The notes under the pieces were generated by a model. That model did no database searches. It had not been told where the DNA came from and worked only from the letters and a program-made list of their open reading frames with translations. 37,700 nt of DNA, from positions 1 to 37,700 of the IMG/VR virus record IMGVR_UViG_3300035126_000394; one strand, 5' to 3'. Shown piece by piece: positions 30,536 to 37,700 of the stretch. This stretch comes from a virus. Position 1 is the first letter of the stretch; each line of letters begins with the position of its first letter. A program made the position numbers and the translations under genes.

Positions 30536-33500
30536 ATGAGTGATGAATACAGCAACATCCCTTCCCATCTTATCGCTGCAAGCAATCATACCATCCTGAA
30601 TGGTGGGAATACTTCTATCTTCGAGGATGCAGCAGATATCGCTACCAAGTTCATACCTACAGCCATAGCATCTGGTGTTAATGAAATCTATAACATCGTT
30701 CCTACTGTGGCGAATTACTTTGGTGCAAAGATGGAGACTTCTGATCTTCGCAAGCGCTTGGTGGAACTGGATAATGACTATGCCAGATACTACGATGATC
30801 ACAAGTTGGGAGTTGATACTGCTGGATTCATCCTTGGTATGTTTGCTCCTGGAATGGGGGGAGTTAAGGTATTAAATGCAGGCCAGCTGATGCTGAGGGA
30901 AAGTGCAATCGGTGTTAATATGGGCCGCGGTATGGGAGTTCTTGCTCCCAATCGTGATCTACATCTAGCGGATGCAGTATCTGCTATTCGCAGTAGCGGT
31001 AATGTATTCTCCCTAGGTGAGGCGAATACTGTAAAGGCACTTGCTGCTGGTTTTGGCCAAGCTGTATATGAGGGAGCTGCTTGGGAAGTGATGGTTGCAG
31101 CTACCATGAATAACTCTCCTATCCTAGATGATATGAGCGTGAAGGATCTGTTCTGGAACGGTGTGCATGGAGCTGGTGTATTCGGTGCTCTTGGCGGTGT
31201 ATTGCAAGGGGTAGGTACTGGCTGGAGAGTTGCTGCTGCTGGTAGGGTTGCTGAGAAAGAATTGGCTCCCTATGGTATTACTGCAATGCCAGGCCCAGCT
31301 CAGAGTCCTTCTGATAAGATACTCTTTAAGGCTGAGCAGCTTCAGGCACTTCCTCCTTTGCCTGAAGGTGGTCTGGCAATCCGTGCTGGAGTAATGAGAG
31401 GAAAGACTCAGGACTTGCTTACCAGAGAGATACAAGAAGAATTTGGTAAGCTCACTGGTGGCGATACTGCCATTGCCAAGGCTATGTTCGATCACTTTAA
31501 GACCACAAGACTAGAGGAGAATGTAGGTAATCTGCTGGATACTATCTCCCTCGGTCGAGTAAATAAGGTGACTGCCGCTGACTCAGCATATACTCAGGCG
31601 ATGAAGCGAGTGATAGCAGATCCTCTGGGGGTACATTCTGCTGAGGACATGGCAATACTGAACAATACCACTGTGAGCTGGATTAAGCTGCATGGGGATC
31701 AGATGGGTACTATCTTCCATGATCGCCCGAAGGTACTGAATCTGGCTGATAACCTAGCTCCAGGTGAACAGATCGTAGTTACTCCTGCAGGTGTGAAAGC
31801 AGGGAAGGCCACATATTCCTTCAGTAATAACCCGAATAGAGGATACAATATCCTTGGTGTGGATCACAGGACTACCGAAGCTAGGTACTTCTGGGCTGAG
31901 AAACTTCCTGCTTGGGTACAGGGGGAGGAAGTATCTGTTCACGCACTTGATCTACCTCTCCTTGAGAAAGCTGTGCGAGATGGTATCACTGGAGTAAAGG
32001 TGATTCCTGAGAGTGGTAAGATCGCTGAGGCTACCTCATACACCAGAGAGGAACTTGCCACATATCTGAAGGCACAGAAGAAAGATACCGCTACCCGCAT
32101 TGCCAAGAACAGTGAAGCAGTAATGTCCGCTGAAACTAAGGTGGATAAGCTGAAAAGTTACTTCGGCATTAACTTCAATGTGATTGAAGATCCAGTGGGA
32201 GGATACGCTGGATGGTTCATGCGGAAGGGTACTACCTACACTGATGACCTTGGTAATACTCATCCCATCAAAGCGGATGCCATTACCATTGAGAAGCAAT
32301 TTCTTGAAAGCAATTCCCTGAAGCGTATCATGAGTACCTTGAAACATGAGGAAGGTCATTCCATGTTCCAAGGTATCCTAGACTCCAAGGGAGTTGCTCT
32401 TGAGAACCTGGGACAGATATGGCCTTCCTTGATAGGGGAGCTGCAGAATCTATCTAGGGCACGTAGGCCAGAGCTGTGGAAATCCAAGGATAAGACACAG
32501 GAAGCCTATCGTAATAGCGCACATGAACTGTTCGCTGATGCTTTCGCTTGGGCATCTACTCACCCTGAAGTACTGGCTAAGAATCCAGCATTCAATGATT
32601 TCGCTGGGCATCTGGTACGTCCTGTTCCTCCTGAGATTCTTCAGGCTATTTCTACCAGAGCAACTAAGGCCACAACGGAAGAGATTGCTAAGATTGTAAA
32701 TGTGCATCCGGAAATACTGAATGACATTGAGCGCCCGATGGGATGGGATGCTCGCGCACTTGCTAGGCATGACTATGCTTCACGCGGGGTAGATGCAGGC
32801 ACTCGCCGATCCGAAGCCCTGCTGGATCCTCTGCTTGCTCCTAGCTATGCAAAGATGGTTTCCAAGACTCAGCGTACCATGATGGACGGTAATGAGCTGC
32901 AAGGACTTGCGGCAGTATCTCAGCGCGCCAAGCTACATGATGAGAGAGTACATAGGACTGCCACTGAATTAACAGGTGTTGAGTTCCCCAGGATTCCAGA
33001 CCAAGCAATTCTTACAGGGAATGCTGGCCCAGGTATTGCTTCCTTCACTGGTGGTGCCAATGGTACTCTCCAGCAGATCATGGAATTTGTAGGACAGCAA
33101 GTTAAGAATCTGAAAACCAAAGAAGTTGGAGAGATGTATGAGTTCATGGCTGCTCCGCTTCAGAAACTCTCCAATGATCTTGATGGAGCTATTGAGTTCT
33201 CAGTTCTAAATGAGAAGATGCGCTCGCTACCACAACGCTATGTGTGGGATGCAGAGAAGCAAGGATTAGCTTATCGCTTCTCCAGCGAGGAAGGATCTGC
33301 TGCTAGGGCCAGAGAAGTAGCTGAGCTTGCTCAAAGAGAAGTACCTGAGTTCGTAAGCGTGCAAAGTGCCAGTGCTGCTGAAGCAATTCAAGCGCATATG
33401 GAGAGAGCTGTTCGCTACTCACAGGCGAAGATCAAGATGCGTGCTGATGAAGGATACCAGCACAAGGTAGATCCTGATACCTTCTATCCTATTCCTAGGA

Positions 33501-35839
33501 ACTCAAAGGATACTCCTTACTTCGCATTTGTAATTGATGATAGCGCAACTGCTACAGGTCATAGCAGTATGATCTATGCTCCTACATCTAAGGATCTGGA
33601 AGTATTGATTCAGAAGATCCAATCTGATGCGGTAGCGAATAGCAAGCACCTGAAGGTACTCACCAAGGGAGATTCTGAGGCGTACTTCAAGTCTCAGGGT
33701 ACTTATGAATTCGAACGCTCCCTGAATGATAACTACATCAATACTGAGATGCGCCGGATGGGTGTGAGTGCTTCGCTGCATATGCCACTTACTGATCCCA
33801 AGAAGATTGTGGATAACCTGCTTCAGTGGCATACTGATCGCTCGAATAGTCTGATACGGGATGCGGCCGCACATAACTACTCCCGCCAATTCGATGCCAT
33901 TATGACTCAGGCTGAGACTGGATTGCTGGCAGCTAAGAGCAAGCAAGGGTATGTATCTTCCCTCGCCTATGCTGAGAACGCAGTTAACAATCCTGCTTCC
34001 AATCTGATTAAGCTGGCGCTAGATGTGCAGAAGCGAGAAGAGTACCCAATCTGGAACTCAGTGAATAAGATGCTGGATCACCAAGTATCTAAGTACTGGG
34101 GCAAAGTATCTGAGGCAATGGATAAGGTTACAACTCCTGAGCATCTGGATGCTGTAGGTGAGGCACTTAAGAAAACTGGGTATGCTGGAGTATTGCCTGA
34201 TGCAGAACTGTATCGGGCTATGAATGCTGGTACTCCTAGCGGTACTCTTACCAAGTTTGTAGGTAGAGCTAATGCACTCATCAGTACATTCGCACTTCGC
34301 TTAGATCCTCTGAATGCAATCAATAATACCATTGGGGGCGCAGTACTTCTTGGGAGTGAAACCCAAAGCATACTGAAAGCTATACGTACTGGGAATGCTG
34401 AGGCTGCTGGAGAGCTGGCACAGCTGATGAAGATTGCAGTTCCTGGTTCCAAGGATGCAATTGATTCCCCTACCAAGTTGATCGCTAATGCAATCAGTAG
34501 GTACCATAACAATCCTGAGCTTCTCGCATACTATAAAAAGAATGGATTCATCTCCTCAATTACCCAGCAGTACAATCAGGTGATTGATGATATTGGCCGC
34601 TCCCTTGCAGGTGATGCAGATGTAGGTACAGCTTTGGCTAGGATGAATAAGTATGCAGAGGTAGGTGAGAAGCTCACTGGTAATAGGATGGCTGAGGAAT
34701 TCAATCGTTTCATTGCAGCAGATGTGATGAAGCAGATCACTGATGTAGCTGTGAAGCATGGCATCATTGATGAAAGAACTTCTCTGGCTTATATCAATAC
34801 CTTTGTGAATAGAACCCAAGGTAACTATGTTGCTAGCCAGCGGCCGCTCATGTTCCAAGGCCCAGTTGGTCAAGCCATTGGACTCTTCCAAACATACCAG
34901 TTCAATCTGATACAGCAACTACTGCGTCATGTAGGAGAAGGTCAGGCTAAGACTGCTACCATTATGATGGGACTGCAAGGTTCTATCTATGGTATGAATG
35001 GATTGCCTGCATTCAATGCAATCAATACCCATCTGATTGGTAATGCCCCAGGTAATACTACCCACACTGATGCAATCCAAGCTACCTACAGTGCAGCAGG
35101 TAAGGTGGCAGGAGATTGGCTGATGTATGGAGGACTCTCAAATGCAATGGGACTATTCCATCCTGATCTGAAGGTGAATATGTATTCCCGCGGCGATGTG
35201 AATCCACGGAATATTACCATCGTTCCTACTGATCCTGCATCTGTACCAATTGTGCAGGCAGCTACTCGCTTGTATCAGCAGGTAGCAGAAGGCATGGGTA
35301 AGGTAGCAGCTGGCGCTCCTGTATGGCAGACATTCCTGAGAGGGCTGGAACAGAACGGAGTTTCAAGACCTCTTGCTGGCTTGGCTCAGGTACTTGAGGC
35401 TGGTACTGTAGGAGATGGTAAGGTAACTGCCCTGAATCAGAAAGGGAACATTACCATGTCCCATGATCTGCTGAGTCTTGCTTCTCTTACCAGACTTGCT
35501 GGTGGTAAGCCACTGGATGAAGCACTGGTGAATGATGCCATGTTCAGAATCAATACCTATCAGGCGAAAGATGCGAAGCGCAGGGCTGAACTGGGAGAGA
35601 GCATTAAGATCTCTGTACTTGGAGGTAAGGAACTGAGTGAGGAACAGGTAACTGATTTCACAGCTAAGTACATTAAGAGCGGTGGAAAGCAGGAGAACTT
35701 TGCTCAGTTCATGGCTAAGCAATACCAGAATGTGAATACTTCCCAAGCTAACCAACTGAGAAGTCATCTATCCTCATCTTATGCTACACATCTACAGCGT
35801 ATTGGGGGTGGGTATGAATTGGAGGATCTATCCAAATGA
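30536..35839 (+). CDS. Giant internal virion protein with zincin-like domain, 1767 aa
   Basis: This is the largest gene in the window and sits where T7 gp16 (1318 aa) would be. A metalloprotease signature is clear: HEEGH at residues 604-608 in a long helix (LKRIMSTLKHEEGHSMF), and a downstream AHELFADAFAW helix (H663, E664) about 60 residues later, as in gluzincin-type sites where the later Glu is the third ligand. Nothing like the transglycosylase domain of T7 gp16 was seen. The rest is Ala-rich, helical and soluble with several coiled-coil-like stretches. A GAGG site precedes the ATG. It may cut peptidoglycan or host envelope proteins during DNA entry, or be a non-catalytic fold. Confidence 0.75.
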   Translation: MSDEYSNIPSHLIAASNHTILNGGNTSIFEDAADIATKFIPTAIASGVNEIYNIVPTVANYFGAKMETSDLRKRLVELDNDYARYYDDHKLGVDTAGFILGMFAPGMGGVKVLNAGQLMLRESAIGVNMGRGMGVLAPNRDLHLADAVSAIRSSGNVFSLGEANTVKALAAGFGQAVYEGAAWEVMVAATMNNSPILDDMSVKDLFWNGVHGAGVFGALGGVLQGVGTGWRVAAAGRVAEKELAPYGITAMPGPAQSPSDKILFKAEQLQALPPLPEGGLAIRAGVMRGKTQDLLTREIQEEFGKLTGGDTAIAKAMFDHFKTTRLEENVGNLLDTISLGRVNKVTAADSAYTQAMKRVIADPLGVHSAEDMAILNNTTVSWIKLHGDQMGTIFHDRPKVLNLADNLAPGEQIVVTPAGVKAGKATYSFSNNPNRGYNILGVDHRTTEARYFWAEKLPAWVQGEEVSVHALDLPLLEKAVRDGITGVKVIPESGKIAEATSYTREELATYLKAQKKDTATRIAKNSEAVMSAETKVDKLKSYFGINFNVIEDPVGGYAGWFMRKGTTYTDDLGNTHPIKADAITIEKQFLESNSLKRIMSTLKHEEGHSMFQGILDSKGVALENLGQIWPSLIGELQNLSRARRPELWKSKDKTQEAYRNSAHELFADAFAWASTHPEVLAKNPAFNDFAGHLVRPVPPEILQAISTRATKATTEEIAKIVNVHPEILNDIERPMGWDARALARHDYASRGVDAGTRRSEALLDPLLAPSYAKMVSKTQRTMMDGNELQGLAAVSQRAKLHDERVHRTATELTGVEFPRIPDQAILTGNAGPGIASFTGGANGTLQQIMEFVGQQVKNLKTKEVGEMYEFMAAPLQKLSNDLDGAIEFSVLNEKMRSLPQRYVWDAEKQGLAYRFSSEEGSAARAREVAELAQREVPEFVSVQSASAAEAIQAHMERAVRYSQAKIKMRADEGYQHKVDPDTFYPIPRNSKDTPYFAFVIDDSATATGHSSMIYAPTSKDLEVLIQKIQSDAVANSKHLKVLTKGDSEAYFKSQGTYEFERSLNDNYINTEMRRMGVSASLHMPLTDPKKIVDNLLQWHTDRSNSLIRDAAAHNYSRQFDAIMTQAETGLLAAKSKQGYVSSLAYAENAVNNPASNLIKLALDVQKREEYPIWNSVNKMLDHQVSKYWGKVSEAMDKVTTPEHLDAVGEALKKTGYAGVLPDAELYRAMNAGTPSGTLTKFVGRANALISTFALRLDPLNAINNTIGGAVLLGSETQSILKAIRTGNAEAAGELAQLMKIAVPGSKDAIDSPTKLIANAISRYHNNPELLAYYKKNGFISSITQQYNQVIDDIGRSLAGDADVGTALARMNKYAEVGEKLTGNRMAEEFNRFIAADVMKQITDVAVKHGIIDERTSLAYINTFVNRTQGNYVASQRPLMFQGPVGQAIGLFQTYQFNLIQQLLRHVGEGQAKTATIMMGLQGSIYGMNGLPAFNAINTHLIGNAPGNTTHTDAIQATYSAAGKVAGDWLMYGGLSNAMGLFHPDLKVNMYSRGDVNPRNITIVPTDPASVPIVQAATRLYQQVAEGMGKVAAGAPVWQTFLRGLEQNGVSRPLAGLAQVLEAGTVGDGKVTALNQKGNITMSHDLLSLASLTRLAGGKPLDEALVNDAMFRINTYQAKDAKRRAELGESIKISVLGGKELSEEQVTDFTAKYIKSGGKQENFAQFMAKQYQNVNTSQANQLRSHLSSSYATHLQRIGGGYELEDLSK

Positions 35840-36057
35840 GTAGCAGAGCCCCAGTATATGCTACAAGAGTTGATGTGGCATCATCCACTGTAACGTACAT
35901 CGGAAAGACCTATGCTGGTAATTCCCCCGCAGTAGCGGAATGGAGAATTCAGCGTATGACTTCAGATCCCAGTGGCTCCTTGGTTATCGAATACGCTAAT
36001 GGAAGTACCAACTACGATCAAAGTTGGAATGACCGAGCGGCCCTGAGTTATTCATGA
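35836..36057 (+). CDS. Small tail-region protein, 73 aa
   Basis: The ATG overlaps the stop of the giant gene (ATGA) and a GGAGG site lies inside that gene's end. The protein is beta-like and Thr/Ser/Tyr-rich (TRVDVASSTVTYIGKTYAGN, SGSLVIEYANGST). No family is recognised. It may be a small virion or fibre-accessory protein. Confidence 0.65.
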   Translation: MSSRAPVYATRVDVASSTVTYIGKTYAGNSPAVAEWRIQRMTSDPSGSLVIEYANGSTNYDQSWNDRAALSYS

Positions 36058-36079
36058 TTTCATATCGAAAGGAAATGTA

Positions 36080-36292
36080 ATGCATATGCCAAGTGCTGAT
36101 GAGCTGCAAGCAGCCATGGAGAGTCCAGTTGTTCCGCCAGCTTCAGCTGAGATGGAATCCAACACTGCGATTCTACTTAAAATCCTGGAAAAAGTTACAC
36201 TGATACATGCCAGCCTACCTGCTAAAGAGATGCAACAGGTGAGCACTGGCGCCACCAATAACGCTGGTTCGCAAGTTCTTGAGTTTGAATAA
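36080..36292 (+). CDS. Small helical protein, 70 aa
   Basis: An AAAGGAAA site precedes the ATG. The protein is acidic and helical (SADELQAAMESP, then AEMESNTAILLKILEKVTLI), with a heptad-like middle. It may form a small oligomer. No family is recognised. It sits between a small beta protein and a fibre-type protein. Confidence 0.65.
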   Translation: MHMPSADELQAAMESPVVPPASAEMESNTAILLKILEKVTLIHASLPAKEMQQVSTGATNNAGSQVLEFE

Positions 36293-36305
36293 CTAGGAGA
36301 TTGAT

Positions 36306-36746
36306 ATGTCCAAGAGTAATACGTTTGAAAACGATTTGCTGAAACTGATCTTCAACAATGATGACATTGCTCTCATTGGTGATGCTGCTGGTATTCAGAA
36401 CTCAGCTGCTGCTGGCTCACTCTACATCAGCTTGCATACTGCTGATCCTGGAGAAGCTGGCGATCAAGGGACAAGTGAAACTGTCTATACGAATTACCTA
36501 AGGGTAGCTGTTGCTCGCTCTGGCGCAGGATGGACTGTTGCTGGAGCTGCTGTAGCTAATGCTGCTTTGGTACAGTTCGCTCAGTGCGGTGTTACTGGTG
36601 CTACTCTTAGTCACTTCGGCGTAGGTACTGATAGCAGCGGTGCAGGTAAGCTTCTCTACAGTGGCGCACTTAGTTCTTCTCTCGCAGTATCTAGCGGCAT
36701 TCAGCCTCAGTTTGCTGCTGGCGATCTGGACGTTACGGAAGACTAA
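36306..36746 (+). CDS. Phage tail fibre-type protein, 146 aa
   Basis: An AGGAG site precedes the ATG. The sequence follows a pattern I know from many phage and prophage genes annotated as tail-fibre protein: MSKSNTFENDLLKLIFN, then LYISLHTADPGEAGDQGTSE, YTNYLRVAVARSGAGW, SHFGVGTDSSGAGKLLYSG and a final DLDVTED. The domain is a compact beta structure thought to sit at the tail or fibre tip. Its activity is unknown. Confidence 0.8.
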   Translation: MSKSNTFENDLLKLIFNNDDIALIGDAAGIQNSAAAGSLYISLHTADPGEAGDQGTSETVYTNYLRVAVARSGAGWTVAGAAVANAALVQFAQCGVTGATLSHFGVGTDSSGAGKLLYSGALSSSLAVSSGIQPQFAAGDLDVTED

Positions 36747-36749
36747 GCT

Positions 36750-37658
36750 GTGAGTGCTGGTTTCAGGAATATCAGGGAGTATGTGGATGCCTATGAGAAT
36801 GGGCAGACCTTCTTCACGATGATGCGGAAGGGGCGGCAGACTGCTGTTATGACCTCTAGTAGCGTGTGGTTTGATTGGACTACTATGGCAGGGTATCCAA
36901 CTGCCAACTTCTACGCCTCTGCTCCGCTTGTAGCTGCTGTCATGGATAATGGTATTCGCATACCTATTCCAAGTGTATCTCCGAAGTCGCAGTTCCTGAA
37001 GTCATTAGCTTTGTGTGTGGATGGGAACAGTGCTACTGCTGTTTACGGCTCCTCTCTGACACACAGGTTGCTTGACTACCTTCTTTACTACCCCTTTGTA
37101 GATGCTACTGCTGTTGACGAAGTGCAGTTGATGGACAATTCTGTAACTCTCCCTCGCTACACAGATGGGACTGGTGTGCAGATGATGCTTGTAGCTCAGA
37201 GTGCGGTAGCAGGGGGAGCAGGGATAACAGGTAGTATCACTTACATTAACCAAGACGGTGTGCAAAAGACTACACCAAACTTTGCTATTGGGGCAGCGGC
37301 CTATGCAGGGGTTCTAGTGAATACTGCAACAGCAATCTCTTTTGGTATTCCATTCGTACAGCTTGCGCTAGGAGATTCCGGGGTTCGTAGTGTAGTGTCG
37401 GCTACATTCACCGCAGATGCTGGTGGCATACTGGCTATAGTATTGGTGAAGCCGTTGTACATAGATGCTACAACAGATGCGACTAGTCGGCTTACTACAA
37501 ATACTCAAGTGTTTGGTAGCTTTGCAAAAACAGAATTCGTTATAGAGAAGCAGCCTATCAAGATCGAAGATGGTGCTTTTCTTGGCTTCATATCATGGCT
37601 GGTCAATGACAGCAGAAGTACACAACTTACAGCAGCTATCGAAACAATCTGGAACTAA
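36750..37658 (+). CDS. Tail protein of unknown function, 302 aa, GTG start
   Basis: The GTG is three bases past the upstream stop, with only a weak GGAAG site, so translational coupling is likely. The protein is beta-rich, with aromatic and Thr residues (SVWFDWTTMAGYPTANFYAS, ITGSITYINQDGVQKTTPNF, FGIPFVQLALGDSG). It is soluble and has no membrane segment. It belongs to the distal tail block by position. No family is recognised with confidence. Confidence 0.72.
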   Translation: MSAGFRNIREYVDAYENGQTFFTMMRKGRQTAVMTSSSVWFDWTTMAGYPTANFYASAPLVAAVMDNGIRIPIPSVSPKSQFLKSLALCVDGNSATAVYGSSLTHRLLDYLLYYPFVDATAVDEVQLMDNSVTLPRYTDGTGVQMMLVAQSAVAGGAGITGSITYINQDGVQKTTPNFAIGAAAYAGVLVNTATAISFGIPFVQLALGDSGVRSVVSATFTADAGGILAIVLVKPLYIDATTDATSRLTTNTQVFGSFAKTEFVIEKQPIKIEDGAFLGFISWLVNDSRSTQLTAAIETIWN

Positions 37659-37671
37659 TTAGGAGAATGTC

Positions 37672-37700
37672 ATGGGCTTCACTTCAATGGATGATCTGAT
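37672..37700 (+). CDS. Partial right-edge gene, first residues only
   Basis: An AGGAG site precedes an ATG that opens MGFTSMDDLI and then meets the window edge. The strong ribosome-binding site and operon spacing make a real gene likely. Probably another tail-region gene; nothing can be said of its function. Confidence 0.7.

Noticed and set aside
1-37700. Group I intron, tRNA genes or CRISPR arrays
   Set aside because: No gene appears split, no cloverleaf with a T-arm was noticed and no regularly spaced repeats were found. This was read by eye, so a covariance-model scan would be needed to exclude small RNAs.

Overview
This window is a large piece of a tailed-phage genome, most likely a podovirus (short tail) infecting a Gram-negative bacterium. 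The evidence is a large terminase, a portal, a scaffold, an SU10-type major capsid protein, a 196-aa head-tail adaptor, a long propeller-like tail protein and three consecutive large internal-virion-type proteins. There are no tape-measure, sheath or tail-tube genes. No tRNA, rRNA, CRISPR array or transposase was seen. Both ends cut through genes, so the genome continues on both sides. No phage RNA polymerase is encoded here, and at least one good sigma70-type promoter is present.

The layout is two divergent arms. The left arm (about 1-13,023, minus strand) holds DNA metabolism and many small unknown genes. It contains a partial ORF at the left edge, a possible ssDNA-binding protein, a DUF6378 protein, a Sak4/RecA-like ATPase, a Cas4/RecB-type PD-(D/E)XK nuclease with four cysteines, a run of overlapping small genes, a 211-aa protein probably made in quantity, a RecD-like SF1 helicase, two related free-standing HNH homing endonucleases, a DUF6011-like zinc protein and a SprT-like metalloprotein. 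A monocistronic gene (12343-13023) ends in a strong terminator. After it comes a gene-free segment (11892-12342) with a leftward promoter, bounded by imperfect inverted copies of a CCAAT-iteron block.

The control region (13024-13457) separates the arms. It contains four near-perfect inverted repeats, direct repeats phased at 20 bp, and a 17-bp palindrome that looks like a Fur box.

The right arm (13458-37700, plus strand) is the packaging, morphogenesis and lysis operon. In order it holds the small terminase, a 59-aa overlapping ORF, the large terminase, the portal, the scaffold, a probable capsid decoration protein, the major capsid protein followed by a terminator, the adaptor, and a tail-fibre cassette with foreign-looking base composition ending in a gene remnant and terminator. 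It continues with the tail propeller protein, a lysis cassette (M15 peptidase, one-TM protein, 3TM holin), three internal virion proteins (401, 567 and 1767 aa; the last has a zincin-like HExxH site) and fibre-region genes. The order parallels T7 (portal, scaffold, capsid, gp11, gp12, gp14-15-16, gp17), although the sequences look unrelated.

The left arm probably supports recombination-linked replication (Sak4, a putative SSB, the exonuclease and the helicase). The right arm builds the virion and lyses the host.
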